Assembly: GCA_903933395.1 (NCBI GenBank) | Contig: CAIZKA010000309.1 | Coordinates: 1-9,679 of the forward strand | DNA: 9,679 bases | Origin: an uncultured beta proteobacterium | Lineage (GTDB): Bacteria; Pseudomonadota; Gammaproteobacteria; Burkholderiales; Rhodocyclaceae | Reading direction: 5' to 3' | Shown: positions 1 to 6,058 of the stretch, in pieces | Position numbering within the stretch: position 1 is the first letter of the stretch | Layout of the letters: each line of letters opens with the position of its first letter | Translations under genes and position numbers: made by a program | Notes under the pieces: model-generated | The model's database searches: none | What the model was told of the DNA's origin: nothing | Seen by the model: the letters and a program-made list of their open reading frames with translations, nothing else

Positions 1-459
1 GCCTTCGACAGCGGCCCAGAAGCCGATGAAGGGACCAAAAGCGAAGGCCATGAACAGTCGGTCGGAGGAGGTGACCCCGGCGCCCGCCAGCACATGGCCC
101 CAGCAGCGGCCCCACCAGTCCCATGACTCGTGGGTGTCCATCACCTTGAGCGGCACGCCGGTGGTGCCCGAGGTCTGGTGCATGCGCACGTAGGCCTCGG
201 CCGGGTAGGTCAGGTTGCTGCCGAAGGGGCCGTGCGCGGCCTGATCGTCCATCAGTTCGCCCTTCTTGGTGAAGGGCAGCTTGGAGAGGTCGTCGAGTGA
301 CTTGATGTCGGCAGGCGACACCCCGGCCGCTTTCCACTTGGCGGTATAGAAGCCGTTGCGGCCCCACAGTTCGGCCATCATCGCCTGCAGCTTGTTCACC
401 TGCAACGCGGCCAGTTGCTCGCGCGGCAGGGTTTCGGTCGCTTCGTCAAAATAACTCAT
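1..459 (-). CDS. PaaK-type aryl-CoA ligase (AMP-forming), N-terminal part only
   Basis: Only the first 153 codons are present; the frame runs open through position 1. The ATG at 459 follows a strong GAGGTGA ribosome site (467-473) with 7 nt spacing. The visible part matches the N-terminus of the phenylacetate-CoA ligase branch of adenylate-forming enzymes. It has the early segment LPFTKKGEL (residues 61-69) and the AMP-binding P-loop TSGTTGVPL (96-104). Such enzymes activate a carboxylic acid with ATP to an acyl-adenylate and transfer it to CoA in the cytoplasm. The gene starts 54 nt after hcrB on the same strand, so it is probably the last or next gene of the kor-fdx-hcr operon. By context it could be the 4-hydroxybenzoate-CoA ligase that makes the HcrCAB substrate. 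The substrate-binding and C-terminal domains are outside the window, so phenylacetate, hydroxyphenylacetate or another aromatic acid is equally possible. Family call is firm; substrate is inference. Confidence 0.88.
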   Translation of the reverse strand, partial: MSYFDEATETLPREQLAALQVNKLQAMMAELWGRNGFYTAKWKAAGVSPADIKSLDDLSKLPFTKKGELMDDQAAHGPFGSNLTYPAEAYVRMHQTSGTTGVPLKVMDTHESWDWWGRCWGHVLAGAGVTSSDRLFMAFAFGPFIGFWAAVEG

Positions 460-513
460 CTGCGTTTCACCTCGTTCGGGTAAGGCATTCGGTGGCAAGC
501 GTTTGTTCGTATT

Positions 514-1491
514 TCAGGCAGCGGCGTTCCAGAGTCTTTCGGTGATGCGTCTGGCCAGCACGGGCGCCACGCCGCGACGGTAGAGCACCTCGACCAATGT
601 GGTGCGCATCGCGCCGGCCGCGATCTCGGTCTGGGCAACGATGATGGCGAGAGCGGCGGCGTCGAGCGGCTTGCCCTTGAGTTCATCGAGGCCTTCGACC
701 GCCAACGGCCGCGACGACACGCCGGTACAGGCGATGCGCAGTTCTTCCAGGGTGTCGCCCTTGCGTTTCAGTGCCACGGCGATGCCGGCCAGCGGAAAAT
801 CGATGGCGCCGCGCACGCGTACTTTCTCGTAGGCCGTGGTCCAGCCGTCACACAGGGGAATATGTACGCCGGTCAGCAGTTCGTCGGGTGCCAGCGTCAG
901 CCAGGCCATGCCGTCGTCGCGGTAAAAGTCGGCGATGGCGATACGGCGGCTGCCATTCGGCCCGAGGATTTCGATCTCGGCGTCGAGCGCGATCAGGGCC
1001 GGCGCGACATCGCCACTGAAGGCCGCGTAGCAGCGTTTGGATTTCTTGGCGACGCGGCAGCCTTCGCCCTTCAGCTTCATGCAGTAGTCGTTGCTCTCGC
1101 GCCAGAATTCGCTCTGGTTGTAATAGACGCAGCGCGTGTCAAGGCAAAGGTTGCCGCCCAGCGTCGCCGCTGCGCGGTGGGTCGGTCCGGCGACGGCTTC
1201 CGCGGCCTGCGCCAGCGCGGCAAAGCGGCTGCGTATCGCGGCGTCGCCGGCGATGGTCGCCAGCCTGGTGCCGGCGCCGATGTGCAGGGCATCGCTGCCG
1301 AATTCGATGTGCGTCAGTTCCGCGATGTTGCCCAGATCGATGATGACGCTGGCCTCCACGAGGCCGCGGCGGATGTTGGGCAACAGGTCGGTGCCGCCGG
1401 CGACGTAGCGGCTGGCGGCATTGGCCGCGCGCATGGCAACGGCATCGGCGGCGGTGGTCGGGCGCAGCAACTGGAAATCGGGCATGCTCAT
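514..1491 (-). CDS. hcrB: 4-hydroxybenzoyl-CoA reductase, beta (FAD / extra [4Fe-4S]) subunit
   Basis: 325 residues, close to the 324 of the Thauera aromatica subunit. It is a xanthine-dehydrogenase-family FAD subunit with FAD-binding motifs AGGTDLLPN (31-39) and TLGGN (110-114). Between the FAD subdomains lies an insertion of about 40 residues carrying Cys121, Cys137, Cys145 and Cys154. Ordinary family members (XDH, CO dehydrogenase CoxM) lack this loop. In the known reductase four cysteines at almost the same positions bind an additional [4Fe-4S] cluster that takes electrons from ferredoxin and passes them to FAD, so the enzyme runs in the reductive direction. This loop is the best evidence that the complex is a 4-hydroxybenzoyl-CoA reductase and not an oxidative hydroxylase. 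The start overlaps the hcrA stop by 4 nt (ATGA). AAGGAG at 1500-1505 lies 8 nt upstream. A second Met at codon 3 is a less likely start. Confidence 0.95.
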   Translation of the reverse strand: MSMPDFQLLRPTTAADAVAMRAANAASRYVAGGTDLLPNIRRGLVEASVIIDLGNIAELTHIEFGSDALHIGAGTRLATIAGDAAIRSRFAALAQAAEAVAGPTHRAAATLGGNLCLDTRCVYYNQSEFWRESNDYCMKLKGEGCRVAKKSKRCYAAFSGDVAPALIALDAEIEILGPNGSRRIAIADFYRDDGMAWLTLAPDELLTGVHIPLCDGWTTAYEKVRVRGAIDFPLAGIAVALKRKGDTLEELRIACTGVSSRPLAVEGLDELKGKPLDAAALAIIVAQTEIAAGAMRTTLVEVLYRRGVAPVLARRITERLWNAAA

Positions 1492-3872
1492 CGCGCTTGC
1501 TCCTTGTTGATTGCTTCTGCGGCGGCGGCTGCCGCTTCGTTGCGCGCTTCCTGCATCGCGGCGAACACGCGCGGCGGCGATATCGGCAGCGTTCTCACGC
1601 GCAGGCCGGTGGCATCCTCGACCGCGGCGGCAACCGCCGACATGATTCCGGAGAGAGGGCCTTCGCTGGCTTCCTTGGCGCCGAAGGGGCCGTTGGGATC
1701 CATACTTTCGACGATATGCACCTCGATGTCGGGCGATTCGATGATGGTCGGCACGCGGTAATCAAGCATGTTGGCCGCCATGTGGCGACCGTTCTCGTAA
1801 ACGGTCTCTTCGCACAGGGTCTGGCCCAGCCCCATCCAGACGGCGCCCTGCACCTGGCCTTCGACCGACATCGGGTTGATCGCGCGGCCGCAGTCGATGG
1901 CGGCCCAGATCTTGTCCACGGTGACGATGCCGAGGTCCATGTCGACGCTGACTTCGGCGGCCTGGGCGACGTAGGAAAAGCCCATCGAGGAGCCGACGGC
2001 GCCACCGCGCTGTTTGCCGCCCTGGAATTCGGGCGGGCAGGTGAAAGTGCCCTTGACGTTCAACGTGCCGGTGCCGACCAGTGCTTCCTCGGCGATGTCG
2101 GCGAAGGGGATGTGCCGGTCGGGATCGCTGGCGACGGCCGCGGCTTCGCCGTACCAGATGACTTCCGATTCCTCGACCTGCAGGCGCCGCGCGGCGGCGG
2201 TGACCAGCAGGCGCTTGAGGTTTTCCGCAGCATCGGCGGCGGCATTGCCGACCATGTAGGTGACGCGCGACGAATAGGAACCGTTGTCCTTGGGCGTCAC
2301 GGCGGAGTCGTTGGCGATGACGCGGATGCGGTGGTAATCGATGCCGAGCACTTCGGCGACGATCTGGGTGACGACCGTCGACGAGCCCTGGCCGATGTCC
2401 GAGGCGCCGGTGAGGATTGTCACTGCGGCGTCGAAGTCGAGCTTGAGGACGATCACCGCATGGGGTTCGCCCGACCAGTGCACCGGCTTGGCCGAGCCGC
2501 TGACGAAGTGCGAGCAGGCCATGCCGAGGCCCTTGCTGACGTTGCCGCTGCGGCCCAGCTTGCCCTTGCGCGCGGCCCAGCCGCTGGCGCCCTCGACCCA
2601 GTCGATGCATTCGCCGAGGCCGTAGGAGGTGACGCGCAGGCCGTTGATGGTTTCGGCCGGCGCCACCAGCAGGTTGCGGCGGCGCGCGGCGATCTGGTCG
2701 ATGCCGAGTTCGTTGGCCATAGCGTCGAGCAGCGACTCGAAGGCGAAGCGGATGTTCACCGTGCCGTGGCCGCGCATGGCGCCACAGGCCGGCGTGTTGG
2801 TATAGACGCGGTAGCCGTCGTACTTGACCGCCGGGATGTCGTACAGCCCGTTGATCAGCGCACCGGCATAGAGGATGGTAACCAGGCCGTAGCCGCCGTA
2901 AGCGCCGCCACGTTGCACGACCTCGGCCTGGCAGGCGGTGATGCTGCCGTCGCGCTTGAGCCCGAGCTTGATGCGGATCTGGCTTTCGGGACGGCCGCGA
3001 TGGGCGAGGAAGGTCTCCTCGCGCGTCTGCAGCAGGCGTACCGTGCCGCGCGCGGCGCGGGCCAGCATGCCGCAGACGACCTCGAAATTCAGGCACTCGG
3101 TGCGGTGGCCGAAGCCGCCGCCGCTGAAGGGCTTGATGACGCGGATGTGGGCGGCTTCCATCTTCATGCAGCGCGCCAGCGTCAGATGCACGTAGTAGGG
3201 CACCTGGGTCACCGACCACAGCGTAAGGTGGCCGCGCTCGGTATCCCAGGCGGCGAGCGCCGCGTTGGGTTCCATCATCGCGTGGTGCACTTCGGCGCAT
3301 TCGTAGGTGTCTTCGCGCACCAGGTCGGCGGCGGCGAAACCGGCGGCGACGTCGCCGAATTCGTTATGTACTTCGCGTTCGATGTTGCCCTGCTTCTTTT
3401 CGTGCAGCAGCACGGCGTCGGCCTGGCGCGCATCGGGCGATTTGAAATAGGCCGGCAGTTCGCGCACGCGCAGGCGGATGCGGGAAATCGCCAGCCGCGC
3501 CGTCGCCTCATCGACCGCGGCCACGGCGGCGATCGGATCGCCGATGTAGCGCACCTTGCCGCGTGCCAGCGGAAATTCGTTTTGCGCGATGGGGATCACG
3601 CCGTAGGGCATGTCGCATTCGTCCCCGGTGATCACGGCGCGCACGCCGGGCAGGGCCAGCGCTTCGGAGATGTCGACTTCGAGCAGTTCGGCGTGGGCGT
3701 AGGGACTGCGCAACAGCATGCCGACCAGAGCGTTGCCGGCCGGCAGGTCGGCGGTGTAGCGGGCAGTGCCGGTAACCTTCTCGATGCCATCGACAAACGG
3801 CCGTCGGGCGCCGACGCCGTGCGGCTCGGAACTGCTGGCGATTTCCTTGACCTGGGGTTCCGGCGCGTTCAT
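1488..3872 (-). CDS. hcrA: 4-hydroxybenzoyl-CoA reductase, alpha (molybdopterin, catalytic) subunit
   Basis: 794 residues. It is the catalytic molybdenum subunit of a xanthine-oxidase-family enzyme; it removes the 4-hydroxyl of 4-hydroxybenzoyl-CoA to give benzoyl-CoA and water in the cytoplasm. Visible motifs are the molybdopterin/Mo segments GGGFGHRTE (251-259), AMRGHG (365-370) and GQGSS (494-498). Near the C-terminus is the GxKExxEG signature with the conserved Glu734. The chosen ATG at 3870-3872 overlaps the hcrC stop (ATGA). The frame is open further upstream, but that part is the out-of-frame shadow of hcrC. There is no strong ribosome site, so translation is probably coupled to hcrC. 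It is about 25 residues longer than the Thauera subunit (769), with an alanine-rich tail from about residue 775. Together with hcrC and hcrB it should form the (alpha-beta-gamma)2 complex. The family assignment is clear; the specific substrate rests on the HcrB loop and the neighbouring genes. Confidence 0.94.
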   Translation of the reverse strand: MNAPEPQVKEIASSSEPHGVGARRPFVDGIEKVTGTARYTADLPAGNALVGMLLRSPYAHAELLEVDISEALALPGVRAVITGDECDMPYGVIPIAQNEFPLARGKVRYIGDPIAAVAAVDEATARLAISRIRLRVRELPAYFKSPDARQADAVLLHEKKQGNIEREVHNEFGDVAAGFAAADLVREDTYECAEVHHAMMEPNAALAAWDTERGHLTLWSVTQVPYYVHLTLARCMKMEAAHIRVIKPFSGGGFGHRTECLNFEVVCGMLARAARGTVRLLQTREETFLAHRGRPESQIRIKLGLKRDGSITACQAEVVQRGGAYGGYGLVTILYAGALINGLYDIPAVKYDGYRVYTNTPACGAMRGHGTVNIRFAFESLLDAMANELGIDQIAARRRNLLVAPAETINGLRVTSYGLGECIDWVEGASGWAARKGKLGRSGNVSKGLGMACSHFVSGSAKPVHWSGEPHAVIVLKLDFDAAVTILTGASDIGQGSSTVVTQIVAEVLGIDYHRIRVIANDSAVTPKDNGSYSSRVTYMVGNAAADAAENLKRLLVTAAARRLQVEESEVIWYGEAAAVASDPDRHIPFADIAEEALVGTGTLNVKGTFTCPPEFQGGKQRGGAVGSSMGFSYVAQAAEVSVDMDLGIVTVDKIWAAIDCGRAINPMSVEGQVQGAVWMGLGQTLCEETVYENGRHMAANMLDYRVPTIIESPDIEVHIVESMDPNGPFGAKEASEGPLSGIMSAVAAAVEDATGLRVRTLPISPPRVFAAMQEARNEAAAAAAEAINKEQAR

Positions 3873-4336
3873 GCGGGAACCCCGGCGGCGACTTCGACCG
3901 ATTCGATGATCTTGACATAGCCGGTGCAGCGGCACAGGTTGCCGGCCAGCGCACTGCGGATCTCGTCGCGCCCGGGATGCGGGTTCTTGCGCAGCAGGCC
4001 TTCGGCGGCCATCAGCATGCCCGGCGTGCAGAAGCCGCATTGGGTGCCGAGCTTTTCGTGGAAGGCGCGCTGCAGGCGCGAAATGTTGCCCTCGGTGGCC
4101 AGGCCTTCGACGGTTTCGACGCGGCGCCCGGCGACGCTGTGGGCTAGCGTGCTGCAGGCCAGGCGCGGCTGGTCGTCGATCAGCACGGTACAGGCGCCGC
4201 ATTCGCCGCCGTCGCAGCCCTGTTTGGTGCCGGTGAGGCCGAGGCCGTCGCGCAGGTAATCGAGCAGCAGCGCATTCTCGGCGACGGCTTCCTCGCGCCA
4301 GCGCCCGTTGATCCAAAGACCCAGTATCCGCTTCAT
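3869..4336 (-). CDS. hcrC: 4-hydroxybenzoyl-CoA reductase, gamma (2 x [2Fe-2S]) subunit
   Basis: 155 residues, the usual size for the small iron-sulfur subunit of the xanthine oxidase family (161 in Thauera). The N-terminal plant-type [2Fe-2S] domain has Cys41, Cys46, Cys49 and Cys61. The C-terminal helical domain has a second [2Fe-2S] set, CGFC (100-103) and CRC (135-137). These clusters carry electrons between the FAD of HcrB and the molybdenum site of HcrA. The order C-A-B matches the known hcrCAB arrangement. The ATG at 4334-4336 is preceded by GAGGAG about 5 nt upstream. A small GC-rich hairpin (4350-4363) sits directly before that ribosome site. The stop overlaps the hcrA start. The gene follows the ferredoxin gene after 44 nt. 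Confidence 0.95.
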   Translation of the reverse strand: MKRILGLWINGRWREEAVAENALLLDYLRDGLGLTGTKQGCDGGECGACTVLIDDQPRLACSTLAHSVAGRRVETVEGLATEGNISRLQRAFHEKLGTQCGFCTPGMLMAAEGLLRKNPHPGRDEIRSALAGNLCRCTGYVKIIESVEVAAGVPA

Positions 4337-4349
4337 ATTTTCTCCTCTG

Positions 4350-4363
4350 TCGCCATTTGGCGA
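4350..4363 (-). other. small inter-cistronic hairpin before hcrC
   Basis: TCGCC-AAAT-GGCGA is a perfect 5-bp stem with a 4-nt loop, between the ferredoxin stop and the hcrC ribosome site. No T-run follows, so it is not an intrinsic terminator. It ends one or two bases before the GAGGAG site, so it could influence mRNA processing or hcrC translation. Such short perfect stems also arise by chance. Confidence 0.3.
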
Positions 4364-4380
4364 GATTCCCGCATGCCGAA

Positions 4381-4641
4381 TCAGGCGGCCTTCCGTGCTT
4401 TCAGGTCTTCGTATTTTTTCTGCAATTCGTCCTTGCTTTCCGCATGTGCAGGGTCAGCGACACAGGCGCGCACCGGGCATACCTTCACACACTGGGATAC
4501 CGCGTGATGCCCGACGCATTCCGTGCAGAGGTCCGCATCGATGGTAAAGACATCGTCATCGTCTTTGGTGATCGCCTTGTTCGGACAGGCGGCCAGGCAG
4601 ACGTCGCAGGCGATGCAAAGGTCGTTGATCAGAAGTGCCAT
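4381..4641 (-). CDS. fdx: 2[4Fe-4S] ferredoxin, benzoyl-CoA-pathway (Allochromatium) type
   Basis: 86 residues with two cluster-binding sets. The first is the classical C9-x2-C12-x2-C15-x3-C19-P. In the second, C39-x2-C42 is followed by 8 residues before C51 and then C55-P. Clostridial ferredoxins have only 2 residues there, so there is a six-residue insertion around VGHHAVSQ. A charged, helix-forming tail of about 20 residues (from about 66) follows. The long loop plus C-terminal helix defines the ferredoxin subclass that reduces benzoyl-CoA reductase and 4-hydroxybenzoyl-CoA reductase in Thauera. Its very low potential suits it to carry electrons from KorAB to HcrB. The ATG follows GAGGGG with about 9-10 nt spacing. 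It lies between the diiron protein (44 nt gap) and hcrC (44 nt gap). The partner assignment is inference from subclass and position. Confidence 0.93.
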   Translation of the reverse strand: MALLINDLCIACDVCLAACPNKAITKDDDDVFTIDADLCTECVGHHAVSQCVKVCPVRACVADPAHAESKDELQKKYEDLKARKAA

Positions 4642-4685
4642 GTTGGTTTCCCCTCGATTGCGGTTTGGATTGAAAGCGGGTGCGG

Positions 4686-5219
4686 CTATTCCTGGGAGAG
4701 CGGCGGGTCTGGATCGTCCAGCGCCGTATCGTCGGTGGGACCGCAGCCGGCGAGGCAGGCTTCCAGCCAGCCGATGTGCTGGCGTTCCTCGTCGGCGAAA
4801 TGCAGCGCCAGCGTGCGCACTTCGGCATCTGCCGCGGCCTGCGCCACGCCTGCGTAAAACGCCGTGGCCTTGCGCTCATGCTCCAGCGCCAGAAGGACGG
4901 CGCCGCGCACCGACAAGTGGTAATGGACCTTGGTGATGTCTATGGCTTCCGGGCTTTCACTGTGGCTCCAGTGGTAATCCCAGGGCGCGTAATGCGGCAG
5001 GTCAAATTTGCTGCAGCGCTCGGTCAGATCGTCCAGATGCTCCTGCTCGGCTTTTTCCAGACGGCGGAAAATTGCGGCGACCGCGGCCTTGCGGTGAGTT
5101 TCCATCTGGTCGGCCAGTTCGCCGTAGCGCTCGGCGGCCTCGGTCTCCATGGCCAGTGCATGGGCCAGCAGTTCGGGCAGGGTGTTGATGGCGTCGCCGC
5201 TTTTCAGATCATTGCTCAT
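4686..5219 (-). CDS. rubrerythrin/ferritin-like diiron protein
   Basis: 177 residues, mostly alpha-helical with the four-helix ferritin-like pattern. The likely diiron ligands are a Glu in helix 1 (METEAAERY, 24-32), E58-x2-H61 in helix 2, Glu113 or Glu115 in helix 3 (LEHERKATAFY), and E145-x2-H148 in helix 4. That is the two-ExxH pattern of the rubrerythrin group. There is no rubredoxin domain: the C-terminus has only two cysteines (155 and 159) and an acidic tail. It is thus not a classical rubrerythrin. Its start overlaps the korB stop by 4 nt, so its synthesis is coupled to KorB, and the ferredoxin gene follows 44 nt later. A role in peroxide or oxygen removal, or in iron supply for this iron-sulfur-rich operon, is plausible but not shown. 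No specific function is known to me for this subgroup. Confidence 0.85.
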   Translation of the reverse strand: MSNDLKSGDAINTLPELLAHALAMETEAAERYGELADQMETHRKAAVAAIFRRLEKAEQEHLDDLTERCSKFDLPHYAPWDYHWSHSESPEAIDITKVHYHLSVRGAVLLALEHERKATAFYAGVAQAAADAEVRTLALHFADEERQHIGWLEACLAGCGPTDDTALDDPDPPLSQE

Positions 5220-6058
5220 AGTGCAAACCTTGCCTCAAGCTCGGCCACCGAGCCGTTCGAGTTTTCGAATTCCGGCCGGAAGGGCGGGCGGCTGCCCTTG
5301 AACAGCACCTTGCCGACGTTGAAGCCGTCATCGGTCATCAGGCGCCGCGCCGCGCGCGCGGCATCGTCCGTGTAATCGACCACGGCGGTGCGCACTATGT
5401 CGCGCCATTCGGCCTGCTCCGGACGGAAGGTGACGCAGGGGCTCAACACCTGCACCAGCGAAAAGCCCGGATGCCGGATCGCTTCGACAATGATCTTCGC
5501 CATGTTGATCGGGTCGCTCGACGACACGCGGGCGATGAAGTTGGCGCCCGAGGCGAGGCCCACCACCAGCGGCTGGAAGGGGTTGATGCCGGTGCCTTCC
5601 GGAGTCAGCTTGCTGCCTTCCCAGTCGGGCGCAGTGGTCGGCGAGGCCTGGCCCTTGGTCATGCCATAGACCTGGTTGTCCATGACGATGTAGGTCAGGT
5701 CGACGTTGCGCCGGCAGGCATGGAGGAAATGGTTGCCGCCAATCGAGAAGCCGTCGCCGTCGCCGCCGGTGACCAGCACCGTGAGGTCCGGGCGGGCGAG
5801 TTTCAAGCCGGTGGCCACCGGCAGGGCGCGGCCATGCACGCCGTGAAAGCCATAGACGCTGGTGTAAGCGGGGATGCGCGAGGAGCAGCCGATGCCGGAG
5901 ACGACCGCGACCTGTTCCGGCGGCAGTGCGAGTTCGGCCAGCGCACGGGTGATCGAGTTGAGCACGGTGTAGTCGCCGCATCCCGGGCACCAGATGGGTT
6001 TCAGGTCGGACTTGTAGTCCTTGGCGGCGTATTTCTTTTTCGCGACGGCTTCCATCAT
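5216..6058 (-). CDS. korB: 2-oxoglutarate:ferredoxin oxidoreductase, beta subunit
   Basis: 280 residues, the normal size for the thiamine-diphosphate subunit of 2-oxoacid:ferredoxin oxidoreductases. WCPGCGD (23-29), GIGCSSR (55-61) and Cys208 supply the four cysteines (24, 27, 58, 208) for the internal [4Fe-4S] cluster. GDGD (99-102) through MDNQVYGMTKGQ (126-137) is the ThDP/Mg motif. With KorA it decarboxylates 2-oxoglutarate to succinyl-CoA and reduces ferredoxin. Two adjacent ATGs are possible. The one at 6058 gives the ATGA overlap with korA. The one at 6055 lies 6 nt from GGAG and has better ribosome-site spacing. A third in-frame ATG at 6067 and longer extensions run into korA and are unlikely. 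The stop overlaps the next gene. 2-Oxoglutarate specificity is inferred from KorA and context; pyruvate or another 2-oxoacid is not excluded by sequence alone. Confidence 0.93.
   Translation of the reverse strand: MMEAVAKKKYAAKDYKSDLKPIWCPGCGDYTVLNSITRALAELALPPEQVAVVSGIGCSSRIPAYTSVYGFHGVHGRALPVATGLKLARPDLTVLVTGGDGDGFSIGGNHFLHACRRNVDLTYIVMDNQVYGMTKGQASPTTAPDWEGSKLTPEGTGINPFQPLVVGLASGANFIARVSSSDPINMAKIIVEAIRHPGFSLVQVLSPCVTFRPEQAEWRDIVRTAVVDYTDDAARAARRLMTDDGFNVGKVLFKGSRPPFRPEFENSNGSVAELEARFAL

Noticed and set aside
456..686. Small minus-strand frame ending at the ligase start
   Set aside because: It is an out-of-frame reading of the 3' end of hcrB, with Ser/Arg/Pro-rich shadow composition.
1497..3920. 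807-codon open frame on the plus strand opposite hcrA
   Set aside because: Its translation is low-complexity (rich in Gly, Ala, Asp, His, Val) with no domain, and it lies exactly antisense to well-conserved hcrA. GC-rich codon bias produces such shadows.
3873..4316. N-terminal extension of hcrA to an upstream ATG
   Set aside because: The added part is an arginine/proline-rich out-of-frame reading of hcrC. The ATG at 3872 gives a protein that begins like known HcrA.
4357..5375. Plus-strand open frames opposite fdx, the diiron gene and korB
   Set aside because: No recognisable domain and fully antisense to genes with clear motifs.
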